Shown here: piece after piece, positions 1-5,817 of the stretch
How positions within the stretch are numbered: the stretch's first letter is position 1
How the letters are laid out: each line of letters begins with the position of its first letter
Source: CAJQQK01 sp051010015
GTDB lineage: Bacteria; Pseudomonadota; Alphaproteobacteria; Rhizobiales; Hyphomicrobiaceae
Assembly (NCBI GenBank): GCA_051010015.1
Contig: JBPCVZ010000020.1
Coordinates: forward strand, 1-13,776
Direction: 5' to 3'
DNA length: 13,776 nucleotides
Made by a program: the position numbers and the translations under genes
Notes under the pieces: generated by a model
The model's database searches: none
Told to the model about the DNA's origin: nothing
Seen by the model: the letters and a program-made list of their open reading frames with translations, nothing else

Positions 1-185
1 GGCGTGCCACCGATGATCTTACCGGCCGAAATATAGAGCAGATAGACCGATGTCTGGAACAGCGACAGGCCGACGATCTTCTTGATCATGTTGGCGCTGG
101 CGATGACGATGTAGAGGCCGGACACCATCAAGAAGATGGTGATGGCATAGTTGTAATGTTCAACGAATGTGTCGAGCGCCTGCAT
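1..185 (-). CDS. mrpC: Mrp/Mnh antiporter subunit C, partial (C-terminus beyond window edge)
   Basis: NuoK-like membrane subunit of the multisubunit Na+(or K+)/H+ antiporter. The reverse complement reads MQALDTFVEHYNYAITIFLM, then a hydrophobic stretch with GLYIVIASANMIKKIVGLSL and LFQTSVYLLYISAGKIIGGTP. The G-L-x-L-F-Q-T-S-V-Y-L-L-Y-I-S block and the GKIIGGTP block are characteristic of MrpC/MnhC. Only about 61 residues are present and the 3' part of the gene lies outside the window. The ATG overlaps the mrpB stop by one base (TAATG), so the two are translationally coupled. In this family the next gene would be mrpD, a large NuoN/L-like proton channel, but it is not visible here. Subunit identity is confident; which cation is transported cannot be read from the sequence. 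Confidence 0.9.
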   Translation of the reverse strand, partial: MQALDTFVEHYNYAITIFLMVSGLYIVIASANMIKKIVGLSLFQTSVYLLYISAGKIIGGT

Positions 186-601
186 TAGCGACCCCGTTCA
201 AGGATTGCGTAGAAGATTGCCGTCATGGTGCCGGCGACGGTGACGATGACGCCGGTCTCGACAAGCAGAATGCCGAGATGGTGGCCGTGCTTCGAATCGT
301 GGCCGAGGATGGCGTAGTCGAGGTAGTTGGCGCCGTAAAAGAAACTGATGACGCCGGTGCCGCCGTAGATCAGGACGCCGAGCGGGACCATCGCCGAGGC
401 GAGCCATTGCGGCACGACGCGCTGGGCCGCGTCGACGCCGAAGACGATGGCGTAGAGAATGACCATGCCGGCCGCGATGACGCCGGCCTGGAAGCCGCCG
501 CCCGGCCCATAGTCGCCGTGAAAATGCACGTAGAGCGCAAACAGCAGAATGAAGGGTAGCAGCGCCTTGGTGGTGATGCGCAGGATGAGGTCGAGCTTCA
601 T
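185..601 (-). CDS. mrpB: Mrp/Mnh antiporter subunit B (MnhB domain)
   Basis: 138-aa integral membrane protein, the normal length for the MnhB domain (equivalent to MbhF in membrane-bound hydrogenases). Four hydrophobic helices are visible (about residues 9-26, 36-53, 66-88 and 108-133). The diagnostic HxHGDYGPGGGFQAGVIAAGM segment lies near residues 26-47; the conserved FxxHGxxxPGGGFQ motif is a hallmark of this family. It acts in the inner membrane as part of the hetero-oligomeric antiporter that exchanges cations for protons and supports pH and salt tolerance. Its ATG overlaps the TGA of the upstream DUF4040 gene (ATGA) and its TAA overlaps the mrpC ATG, so it sits in the middle of a coupled operon. 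Confidence 0.93.
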   Translation of the reverse strand: MKLDLILRITTKALLPFILLFALYVHFHGDYGPGGGFQAGVIAAGMVILYAIVFGVDAAQRVVPQWLASAMVPLGVLIYGGTGVISFFYGANYLDYAILGHDSKHGHHLGILLVETGVIVTVAGTMTAIFYAILERGR

Positions 602-1155
602 GCCTGGTCACTCCCGCCGTCGCCACGCTTGCGGCGCTTGCACTGCAGCAGCATCATCACGGCAATTCCGGCCGTGAAAATCACGGTCGTTTCGCCGAAC
701 GTATCGAAGCTGCGGTAGTCGGCCAGCACGGTCGTGACGACGTTGGGGACGCCGGTCTCCGGGATGCTCTCGAGCAGGTAGGTCGGCGCCACATGGGTGT
801 GGACCGGTGCGTCCTGAATACCGAACGCCGGCAGGCCATAGGAGCCCCAAACCAGCATGGCGCCGGTTGTCAACGACACGAAGGCTGGCACGAAGATGTT
901 GCGATGCGACTTGAGCTCGGTGTTCTGCCCGGTGAGATACAGCGTGCCAAGCAAAAACACGGTTGAAACACCGGCGCCAACGGAAGCTTCGGTCATCGCC
1001 ACGTCGACGGCATCGAGGACGATCAGGACGCTGGCCATCAGGAAGCTGTAGATGCCGGCGAGGATGACGACGCCGAACAGATCGCGCTGGGCGATGATGG
1101 CAAGGGTGATTGCCGCCAGCAGCGTCAGCAGTGCCATGTTGATGTAGAGTTCCAC
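598..1155 (-). CDS. DUF4040 (MbhD) + MbhE-like subunit, a split-off MrpA C-terminus
   Basis: 185-aa membrane protein that corresponds to the C-terminal part of MrpA, encoded here as its own gene. Residues about 5-75 form the DUF4040/MbhD region with the conserved DVAMTEASVGAG segment; the acidic residue in TEA is conserved in MrpA and MbhD. Residues about 145-175 contain VVTTVLADYRSFDTFGETTV followed by a terminal helix, the MbhE-like signature. The start is GTG at 1155 with AGAGGT upstream; an internal ATG seven codons in (MALLTL) is the alternative. It overlaps mrpB by four bases (ATGA) and lies 4 nt after the mrpG stop. In classical Mrp operons this domain is fused to a NuoL-like MrpA. Here it stands alone between mrpG and mrpB, as in Mbh/Mbs-type modules. 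Confidence 0.88.
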   Translation of the reverse strand: MELYINMALLTLLAAITLAIIAQRDLFGVVILAGIYSFLMASVLIVLDAVDVAMTEASVGAGVSTVFLLGTLYLTGQNTELKSHRNIFVPAFVSLTTGAMLVWGSYGLPAFGIQDAPVHTHVAPTYLLESIPETGVPNVVTTVLADYRSFDTFGETTVIFTAGIAVMMLLQCKRRKRGDGGSDQA

Positions 1156-1159
1156 GGGG

Positions 1160-1594
1160 TCAGGACCTCTCTTTTGGTTCGGTCGAGCCGCTCGCCGCCG
1201 CGGCCGTGCGGTCTTCTTTCAGCTCGGGACGTTCGCCGGCGTGCAGCGCGGCCTGTGCGAGCGCGTGCGTGGCGACCGGACTGGTGGCGAAGAACAGGAT
1301 GAAGATGAACATCAGCTTCAGAGAGATCAGCGACGGCCCGGCCTGCAGGATCATGCCGGCGATCAGGAAGCCGGCGCCGAGCGTGTCGATGACACTGGCG
1401 GCATGCATGCGCGTGAACACATCGGGCATCCTTAGCATGCCGATGGTGCCGACCAGGACGAAGAAGGAACCGGCGACGATGAACGCAAAGCTCAGGATAT
1501 GGACGATCCAGTCGATGTAGAAGCTGGCCGGCAGGGCCGGGCCGCTCGGCGGCGGCGGGCTGGCGCCGGCGGCTGCGAAGAGCGTCTCGATCAT
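1160..1594 (-). CDS. mrpG: Mrp/Mnh antiporter subunit G
   Basis: 144-aa protein with the MrpG/MnhG (MbhC) core: three transmembrane helices (about residues 29-52, 70-83 and 90-105) and the family signature GTIGMLRMPDVFTRMHAAS near residues 48-66, matching the G-x-x-R-x-P-D-x-x-x-R-M-H-A-A consensus. It has a Pro/Ala-rich N-terminal extension of about 20 residues and a charged C-terminal tail of about 30 residues. The core is a structural subunit of the inner-membrane cation/proton antiporter. Its ATG overlaps the mrpF TGA (ATGA), consistent with coupled translation. The gene ends 4 nt before the GTG of the DUF4040 gene. Confidence 0.93.
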   Translation of the reverse strand: MIETLFAAAGASPPPPSGPALPASFYIDWIVHILSFAFIVAGSFFVLVGTIGMLRMPDVFTRMHAASVIDTLGAGFLIAGMILQAGPSLISLKLMFIFILFFATSPVATHALAQAALHAGERPELKEDRTAAAASGSTEPKERS

Positions 1595-1872
1595 GGCTTG
1601 CCATCCTTTTCCGCATCATGCGCGAGATCGCCATGGCGGAAGTATTTGAGGACGGCGAGGGTGCCGATCAGGTTGAGCAGGCCGTAGACAAGGGCGATGT
1701 CGAGCCACTCGGGGCGGCCCATCAGAAAGCCGATGACGGCGAGCAGCAGGATCGCGAGGGTGCCGATCGTGTTGGCGGCGAGGACGCGGTCAAACACGGT
1801 CGGCCCGGCAATCGCACGAATGACGGCGAGTGACAGGGCAATGGTGACGGCAATCGATCCGATCGTGAACAT
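1591..1872 (-). CDS. mrpF: Mrp/Mnh antiporter subunit F
   Basis: 93-aa small membrane protein with three hydrophobic segments (about residues 3-22, 34-54 and 60-78). The AGPTVFDRVLAANTIGTLAI segment, near residues 22-41, matches the conserved G-P-x-x-x-D-R-x-x-A-x-x of MrpF/MnhF/PhaF. The usual length of the family is about 90 aa, so it looks complete. The start ATG lies 3 nt after the mrpE TAG, and the 3' end overlaps mrpG by four bases. It belongs to the inner-membrane antiporter complex. Outside the complex, MrpF-like proteins in some bacteria have been linked to bile salt or cation efflux; nothing here points to that role. Confidence 0.92.
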   Translation of the reverse strand: MFTIGSIAVTIALSLAVIRAIAGPTVFDRVLAANTIGTLAILLLAVIGFLMGRPEWLDIALVYGLLNLIGTLAVLKYFRHGDLAHDAEKDGKP

Positions 1873-1875
1873 GCG

Positions 1876-2349
1876 CTACAGCCCTCTCTCGAAACGCGAC
1901 ACGCGGGCGTCCATGCCACCTTCCTCCAGATCATCCGCCCCGTCCGAGACAATCGCGTGCACGGTGAGCATGTTGTCGTCCACGTTGGTGGTGATGGTGC
2001 CGGGCGTCAAAGTGATCGAATTGGCATAGACGTTGACGCCGACGGGCGTGGTCTGCGACGGGCGCACCCGGGTCATGGTCGGTGAAATTGGCAGCTGCGG
2101 GTCAATGATGATGCGGGTCACCGCCCAGGCCGACTTGATGATTTCCCAGACCAGCCACGGCAGATAGGTGATGGCGCCGAGGGCGAACTGGATCGGCACG
2201 CCTTCCGCGTCGATCGTGCCCATCCGCCAGGCAACCGCCAGGCACAGCAAGGTGGCGCAGATGCCGATGGTGACCAGGAAAGACGTGTAATGCCCGGACA
2301 GCGCCAGCCAGAAGAGAAGCAGAAGTATGGCGAGACAAATGTACCGCAT
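1876..2349 (-). CDS. mrpE: Mrp/Mnh antiporter subunit E, first gene of the operon
   Basis: 157-aa protein with two N-terminal transmembrane helices (about residues 3-42), a third hydrophobic stretch near 55-78, and a cytoplasmic C-terminal domain. The YANSITLTPGTITT block near residues 108-121, followed by HAIVSDG, is the MrpE/MnhE signature. The length matches the family norm of about 160 aa. A Shine-Dalgarno-like AGGA sits about 6 nt before the ATG. It is the promoter-proximal gene: no minus-strand gene lies directly upstream, and a regulatory region of 472 nt separates it from the divergent mucR gene. An 18-bp palindrome lies about 40-58 bp upstream of the start codon and could serve as an operator. 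Confidence 0.92.
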   Translation of the reverse strand: MRYICLAILLLLFWLALSGHYTSFLVTIGICATLLCLAVAWRMGTIDAEGVPIQFALGAITYLPWLVWEIIKSAWAVTRIIIDPQLPISPTMTRVRPSQTTPVGVNVYANSITLTPGTITTNVDDNMLTVHAIVSDGADDLEEGGMDARVSRFERGL

Positions 2350-2389
2350 TTTATTCCTGGCGCCCTTTCAAATCCGGATCGGTGACCCC

Positions 2390-2407
2390 GGCGTGCGATC
2401 GCACGCC
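2390..2407. promoter_or_regulatory. 18-bp perfect palindrome upstream of mrpE (candidate operator)
   Basis: GGCGTGCGATCGCACGCC reads the same on both strands and has no central loop, so it looks like a binding site for a dimeric protein rather than a hairpin terminator. It is centred about 50 bp upstream of the mrpE ATG. A TTGACG that could be a minus-strand -35 lies farther upstream at 2437-2442, without a convincing -10, so the palindrome would sit near a transcription start. The binding protein is unknown. Confidence 0.45.
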
Positions 2408-2706
2408 TGCCACAGAGCGCCAGAGGGACGGGTTGCCGTCAAGACATTGCGCGAAAAAAGCGGACGAACGCCATCGCCGGCAATGAACGACGTGTTGGGA
2501 GCATAACGTTTAGAGCGAGACGGTGAGTGCCAGCAATCAAAAAGAGGATAGGCGACGAATTGGTGAAGGGCGCGAGACTTTGGCGCACTCGGTCTGAACC
2601 GCAGCAAAGTGCGCTCCAGTACATGATCAAGAGCTGATGGTAAATGGCGGAGTATTGACAAGTTGGACCTAAGCGCGTTTGACAGAACCGCGCAAGGACT
2701 CGTGAG

Positions 2707-2738
2707 GCTAATCTTAGCAATACACAAGTTTTGCTATA
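2707..2738 (+). promoter_or_regulatory. AT-rich dyads upstream of mucR (possible autoregulatory/promoter region)
   Basis: GCTAATCTTAGC (2707-2718) is a dyad with a 2-nt centre. AGCAA at 2716-2720 also pairs with TTGCT at 2731-2735, followed by a TATA-containing hexamer (GCTATA, 2733-2738) that could be a -10. MucR-family regulators are known to repress their own genes through AT-rich sites with T-A steps, so autoregulation here is plausible but is only an inference. No good -35 was found. Confidence 0.35.
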
Positions 2739-2821
2739 GGAACGGCGCCCGAGGTGTGCGTAATTCTCCCGTCCGGGGTAGAAATTCGTGTCTTTGGTCG
2801 GAAGAGCAATGAGGACTGCAG

Positions 2822-3232
2822 ATGTCGGAACAGGCTGACAAACCGGAGCTGGTCGAAAAGACAACCCGGATCGTAGAGGCGTTTGTCTCGCACAACCAGG
2901 TTGAGATCAAAGACCTGCCGGCCCTGATTGGGGATGTGCACGCGGCGCTCGACAAGATCGCGCAGGATTCGCCCGCGCAAGAGCGCCCGGCGCAAAAACC
3001 GGCGGTTGCGATCAACAAATCGATCATGCCGGACTACATCATCTGTCTCGAAGACGGCAAAGAGTTCAAATCGTTGAAGCGCCATCTGCGGACCCATTAT
3101 TCTCTCTCACCTGAAGAATACCGCGAGAAATGGAACCTGCCGCACGACTATCCCATGGTCGCGCCGAATTATGCGCGCGCGCGCTCGGAACTTGCCAAGA
3201 AAATGGGGCTTGGCACGCGGCGGGAACGCTGA
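2822..3232 (+). CDS. mucR: MucR/Ros-family zinc-finger transcriptional regulator
   Basis: 136-aa DNA-binding regulator of the MucR/Ros family. Proteins of this family control exopolysaccharide, motility, virulence and cell-cycle genes in alphaproteobacteria, often acting as global repressors of AT-rich promoters. The N-terminal half is the oligomerisation region. The prokaryotic zinc-finger region spans about residues 70-115, with DYIICLEDGKEFKSLKRHLR and the conserved tail YPMVAPNYA. Visible ligand positions are Cys75, Asp78, His88 and His92. The second cysteine of Ros is replaced by Asp, as in several other MucR-type proteins. GAGGA lies 6 nt before the ATG, supporting this start. The following DnaA-like/DUF6456 pair is on the same strand but about 650 nt downstream, so it probably has its own promoter. 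Confidence 0.95.
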   Translation: MSEQADKPELVEKTTRIVEAFVSHNQVEIKDLPALIGDVHAALDKIAQDSPAQERPAQKPAVAINKSIMPDYIICLEDGKEFKSLKRHLRTHYSLSPEEYREKWNLPHDYPMVAPNYARARSELAKKMGLGTRRER

Positions 3233-3251
3233 TGAGCCGGTGTGCTTGGCG

Positions 3252-3587
3252 CTAGCAGCTGCGCCGGCGCTCGCCGCAGCCGGTGCGCTGCAGCTTGACG
3301 ACGCGGCGGTGCAGCGCCAGCAACCGGGCATGGCAGGCGATATCGTAGCTCCAGTGCCCAGCCGCCGCGCGGCAACGCTGCACACGCAAGGCGCGCGCCA
3401 GGCCGGCCGCGATGCGGCAGCGCCCGGTGCGCGTGTCGAGATCGATTTCCGTCGGCCATAGATGCAGCGATCGACTGAGGTCGGCAAGCAGGGCGTCGCG
3501 ATCCGGCAGGTTGTTGGCGAGCTTCGGCGTTGACGGATGAATGCGTCGATGACGACAGGACGAAAAGCGGCGGTGGTCGGATGACAT
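3252..3587 (-). CDS. Hypothetical small basic protein
   Basis: Possible 111-aa protein; I do not recognise a named family. The C-terminal half looks protein-like: LPDRDALLADLSRSLHLWP, then a helical stretch with AAGHWSYDIACHARLLALHRR. The aromatic/charged pattern (HWSYD) is unlike the Arg/Ala shadow frames around it. The N-terminus is Ser/His/Arg-rich and less convincing. The start ATG at 3587 follows TGGGGG at a reasonable distance; an ATG 11 codons upstream is an alternative. The gene converges on mucR, ending 19 nt from its stop, and lies divergent from the DnaA-like gene. This GC-rich stretch is open in several frames, so the call is moderate at best. Confidence 0.5.
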   Translation of the reverse strand: MSSDHRRFSSCRHRRIHPSTPKLANNLPDRDALLADLSRSLHLWPTEIDLDTRTGRCRIAAGLARALRVQRCRAAAGHWSYDIACHARLLALHRRVVKLQRTGCGERRRSC

Positions 3588-3813
3588 CGGGCCCCCAGAT
3601 GCTGGCTTGGTGGATCGCACAAGCCTGGCACCGCTGGACCGCGCGGGGAGAAGGGCGCGTTATCGTAAACAAATCGGCGAACGCCCGCGGTTGACCGTCG
3701 CTGTCACGCGCCGTCGCGACGTCGTGATACGCGGCAATCATTGGTGTGGGGAGCGTTCATAGTAAACGGCAGTTATCCTCGTTGTTGACGATGGCCGTAG
3801 GCTTACTGGAACG

Positions 3814-3834
3814 GACCAGGCCCGCGGCCTGGTC
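3814..3834. promoter_or_regulatory. 9-bp stem hairpin upstream of the DnaA-like gene
   Basis: GACCAGGCC, a CGC loop, and GGCCTGGTC form a perfect 9-bp inverted repeat about 50 nt before the start of the DnaA-C-domain gene. No T-run follows on either strand, so it does not look like an intrinsic terminator. It could be a protein-binding dyad or a 5'-UTR stem. Function is unknown. Confidence 0.4.
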
Positions 3835-3882
3835 GGTCTGGACGGCGCAATATTGGGCGCCGCGTACCAAATGGAGACCGAA

Positions 3883-4326
3883 ATGATATTCAATGATTAT
3901 GCAACACAAGCCCATTGCGAAACGAAAGGACACCGGCGAACGGCACCCAGCGCCGCTGTCGTGCCGAAACCGGAAGCGGTGCTCACGCGGGAATTCCTCT
4001 GCGGCACCGTTGCAACCGTGTTCAATGTCGAGGCGGAGCTGCTCGCGCATCCCAAGCGCGGTCCGGCGCACGTGGCATTGGCGCGCCAGGTGGCGATGTA
4101 TCTCGCACACGTCAGCTGCGAATTGTCTCTGACCGCGGTTGGTCGCCTGTTCGGCCGCGACCGCTCGACGGTGGCCCATGCCTGCCGGCGCATCGAAAAC
4201 GCCCGCGAAGGCCCGTTGTTCGACCGGGCGCTTGCCGTAATGGAACGTTCGGTTCGCATGGTGGTGCAAACCTCGGCGGCGCTGCGCCGGGACCTGACGC
4301 TCGTCGAACGGGGAGGCGGGCGATGA
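3883..4326 (+). CDS. DnaA domain IV-like helix-turn-helix protein (no AAA+ domain)
   Basis: 147-aa protein made almost only of the DNA-binding C-terminal domain of the replication initiator DnaA. From about residue 60: PAHVALARQVAMYLAHVSCE, then the helix-turn-helix SLTAVGRLFGRDRSTVAHAC and RRIE. This matches the DnaA signature (ARQ.AMYL...S...IG..FG.RDH.TV.HA..KI). The ATPase and oligomerisation domains are absent, so it cannot act as an initiator. It is presumably a DNA-binding regulator, possibly at DnaA-box-like sites (inference). I chose ATG 3883 because GGAG precedes it by 6 nt; an upstream ATG (3871) and TTG (3853) are in frame. The stop overlaps the ATG of the DUF6456 gene (ATGA), so the two proteins are translationally coupled and probably work together. 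Confidence 0.82.
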   Translation: MIFNDYATQAHCETKGHRRTAPSAAVVPKPEAVLTREFLCGTVATVFNVEAELLAHPKRGPAHVALARQVAMYLAHVSCELSLTAVGRLFGRDRSTVAHACRRIENAREGPLFDRALAVMERSVRMVVQTSAALRRDLTLVERGGGR

Positions 4327-4841
4327 CAAGACCGGGGAACATGGCGCGTGGGCGCCACGAGAAAGGCCCGCTCGCCTGGCTGCACCAGCGTCGCGACAAG
4401 AACGGTCAGCCGATGATTTCGGGCGAGGAACTGGCCGCCGGCGAAAGACTGGCGGCTGATTTCCATGCCGCGCTGCTGAACCCGAGGGTGACGGCGAATT
4501 GGTCGGGGATCGCGGCCGGCCGGCGCGAAAGGCGCGGCCCGCCGGGGGCTGGCACGGAAATCTCCGATCGTGCCGTCGGCGCCAAGCAGCGTTTCGAACG
4601 GGCCCTGAAGGCGGTTGGCAAGGAGCACGCCAATCTCCTGATCGACGTTTGCTGTTTCGAACGTGGCCTCACGGAAATCGAGAAGGCGGCCGGCTGGCCG
4701 CAGCGGGCCGGCAAGCTGGTGCTCCAGTTCGCGCTGCGCCAGCTGGCCCGCCACTACGGTCTCGTGCGCGACGATGGCCCGGCCGATGGGGGCGGGTGGG
4801 TGCGGCATTGGGGCGCCGATGGCTATCGCCCGGAGATATGA
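4323..4841 (+). CDS. DUF6456 domain-containing protein
   Basis: 172-aa protein with the DUF6456 core: PLAWLHQRRDKNGQPMIS near residues 16-33, EELAAGERLAADF, a middle segment with the WSGIAAG block, ISDRAVGAKQRFERALKAVG, and NLLIDVCCFERGLTEIEKAA with GWPQRAGKLVLQFALRQLA and the HYGL end. Helical content is high. The final segment looks like a helix-turn-helix or recognition fold, but biochemical function is not established for the family. The ATG at 4323 overlaps the stop of the DnaA-domain-IV protein, and such pairs are a recurring arrangement in Hyphomicrobiales. A DNA-binding or regulatory partner role is inferred from this coupling. It ends 24 nt from the convergent sufE. Confidence 0.82.
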   Translation: MTRPGNMARGRHEKGPLAWLHQRRDKNGQPMISGEELAAGERLAADFHAALLNPRVTANWSGIAAGRRERRGPPGAGTEISDRAVGAKQRFERALKAVGKEHANLLIDVCCFERGLTEIEKAAGWPQRAGKLVLQFALRQLARHYGLVRDDGPADGGGWVRHWGADGYRPEI

Positions 4842-4865
4842 TGCAAGCGTCGGCGGTGCAGTATG

Positions 4866-5285
4866 CTAGCCGCCGAGGCGCGCCTGAGCCTCGGCGCGAA
4901 TGCGCTGGATCATGGACTTGAGGCCGTTCGAGCGCTGCGGCGTGAGGTGATCGCTGAGCCCGAGCTCAGTGAAGATCGCAAGCGCATCCGTGTCGAGCAC
5001 GGCACGAAACGGTTGGCCGTTATAGATGGCGCGCAGAATGGCGATCAGTCCCTGGACGATATGAGCGTCACTTTCGCCGCGGAAATGGAGTGTATCCGTG
5101 GCATCACCCGGCGGCGCATCAACCACCAGCCAGACCTGACTGGCGCAGCCGCGCACACGCGTTACGTCTGTCTTCTCGTCCACTTGCAGGTGCTCCAGTG
5201 CGCGGCCGAGCTCGATCACATAACGGTAGCGGTCCTCCCACTCGTCGAGAAACTCAAAGTCTGCCTTGATGGCATCGATCGACAT
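4866..5285 (-). CDS. sufE: SufE-family cysteine desulfurase sulfur acceptor
   Basis: 139-aa SufE protein. Family members accept persulfide sulfur from the cysteine desulfurase SufS and pass it on for Fe-S cluster assembly in the cytoplasm. Key visible features are MSIDAIKADFEFLDEWEDRY at the N-terminus, the active-site loop VRGCASQVWLV with Cys47, and the FRGESDAHIVQGLIAIL helix. The length agrees with alphaproteobacterial SufE proteins. I start it at the conserved MSID; the frame is open for 51 more codons upstream, but that part has no family similarity and would overlap the DUF5330 gene. No other suf gene is in the window, so this is a stand-alone copy. The upstream DUF5330 gene is on the same strand with a 76-nt gap. 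Confidence 0.9.
   Translation of the reverse strand: MSIDAIKADFEFLDEWEDRYRYVIELGRALEHLQVDEKTDVTRVRGCASQVWLVVDAPPGDATDTLHFRGESDAHIVQGLIAILRAIYNGQPFRAVLDTDALAIFTELGLSDHLTPQRSNGLKSMIQRIRAEAQARLGG
4871..4896. terminator. Hairpin between convergent DUF6456 and sufE genes
   Basis: CGCCGAGGC (4871-4879) and GCCTCGGCG (4888-4896) form a 9-bp GC-rich stem with an 8-nt loop. It lies over the last codons of sufE and just past the DUF6456 stop. There is no T-run, so it is not a canonical Rho-independent terminator, but its position between convergent genes suggests it could impede transcription from both sides. It could also be a chance feature of coding sequence. Confidence 0.3.
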
Positions 5286-5361
5286 GTGCGGCCCCAGCTT
5301 ATCGTCACGTACCGCCTGTATGTAGGAGGTCCGGCCGTCAACGTACAGAGGGACGGCGGGA

Positions 5362-5733
5362 TCAGCGATCGTTGGGGAGCGCGAATGATCGGTCGTCGGG
5401 TGACGCGATGTCGCTGTCATAGCGTGACGGCGGCGCACGTGCCGGCGCGCGCCACTCGCCGAGCCGGCCGCCGAGCTTCGGTGACGCGTAGCGCTCGTAG
5501 TAGGGATCGGACTGCGCCGCCAGCGACTGGCGTGCGAGCTTGATGGCGTAGGCGAGCTTGCGCTTGAACGCGGACCAGACCTCGCCGCTGGCGTCGCAAG
5601 TCTTTGGATAGCGGCTGCAAAAACCTACCGAGCGGCCGTCCTGGTAAGCGCGTTGCGCTTCACGTGACGCAGGGTCAGCCGGCAGCAGCATGATGACGGC
5701 TACGGCGAGCACCAGGAGACGCACAAGAAACAT
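5362..5733 (-). CDS. DUF5330 domain-containing exported or membrane-anchored small protein
   Basis: 123-aa protein with an N-terminal hydrophobic helix (about residues 3-18: LVRLLVLAVAVIMLLP) that is either a signal peptide or a membrane anchor. A short domain with FCSRYPKTC (Cys39 and Cys46) and a basic amphipathic helix follows (KRKLAYAIKLARQSL). The FCxRxPxxC motif and the size match DUF5330 proteins of Hyphomicrobiales, commonly found next to sufE. The C-terminal 40 residues are Pro/Ser/Asp-rich and probably disordered. ATG 5733 is chosen because GGAG sits 8 nt upstream and the hydrophobic segment then starts at the N-terminus; an ATG eight codons earlier is possible. Function is unknown. 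The paired cysteines suggest a disulfide in the periplasm (inference). Confidence 0.72.
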   Translation of the reverse strand: MFLVRLLVLAVAVIMLLPADPASREAQRAYQDGRSVGFCSRYPKTCDASGEVWSAFKRKLAYAIKLARQSLAAQSDPYYERYASPKLGGRLGEWRAPARAPPSRYDSDIASPDDRSFALPNDR

Positions 5734-5817
5734 TCGACACTCCGAGACGCACAACAACTTCGCGAATGCACATGGTGCCGGATACAGGCCGGCGATCCGT
5801 ATTCAGCATTTGTTGGG

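Larger units (their letters stand above)
2350..2821. other. mrpE-mucR divergent intergenic region (472 nt)
   Basis: No credible gene was found here: the open frames on the minus strand have no recognisable protein signature, and two of them overlap each other. The region is more AT-rich than its flanks. It holds the palindrome at 2390-2407, a TTGACA without a good -10 at 2655-2660, and a cluster of AT-rich dyads at 2707-2738 just before mucR. It probably carries the promoters of both divergent units. Confidence 0.6.

Noticed and set aside
2368..2864. Two overlapping minus-strand frames between mrpE and mucR (2368-2727 and 2439-2864)
   Set aside because: They overlap in different frames, carry no recognisable protein pattern, lack good ribosome-binding sites, and one runs into mucR. 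The region is better read as regulatory.
3897..4808. 303-codon open frame on the minus strand opposite the DnaA-like and DUF6456 genes
   Set aside because: Arg/Ala/Pro-rich composition without any motif, and fully antisense to two well-supported genes with conserved domains; a GC-rich shadow frame.
5286..5438. N-terminal extension of SufE by 51 codons
   Set aside because: The extra residues have no SufE similarity, no Shine-Dalgarno precedes the upstream ATGs, and the extension would overlap the DUF5330 gene.
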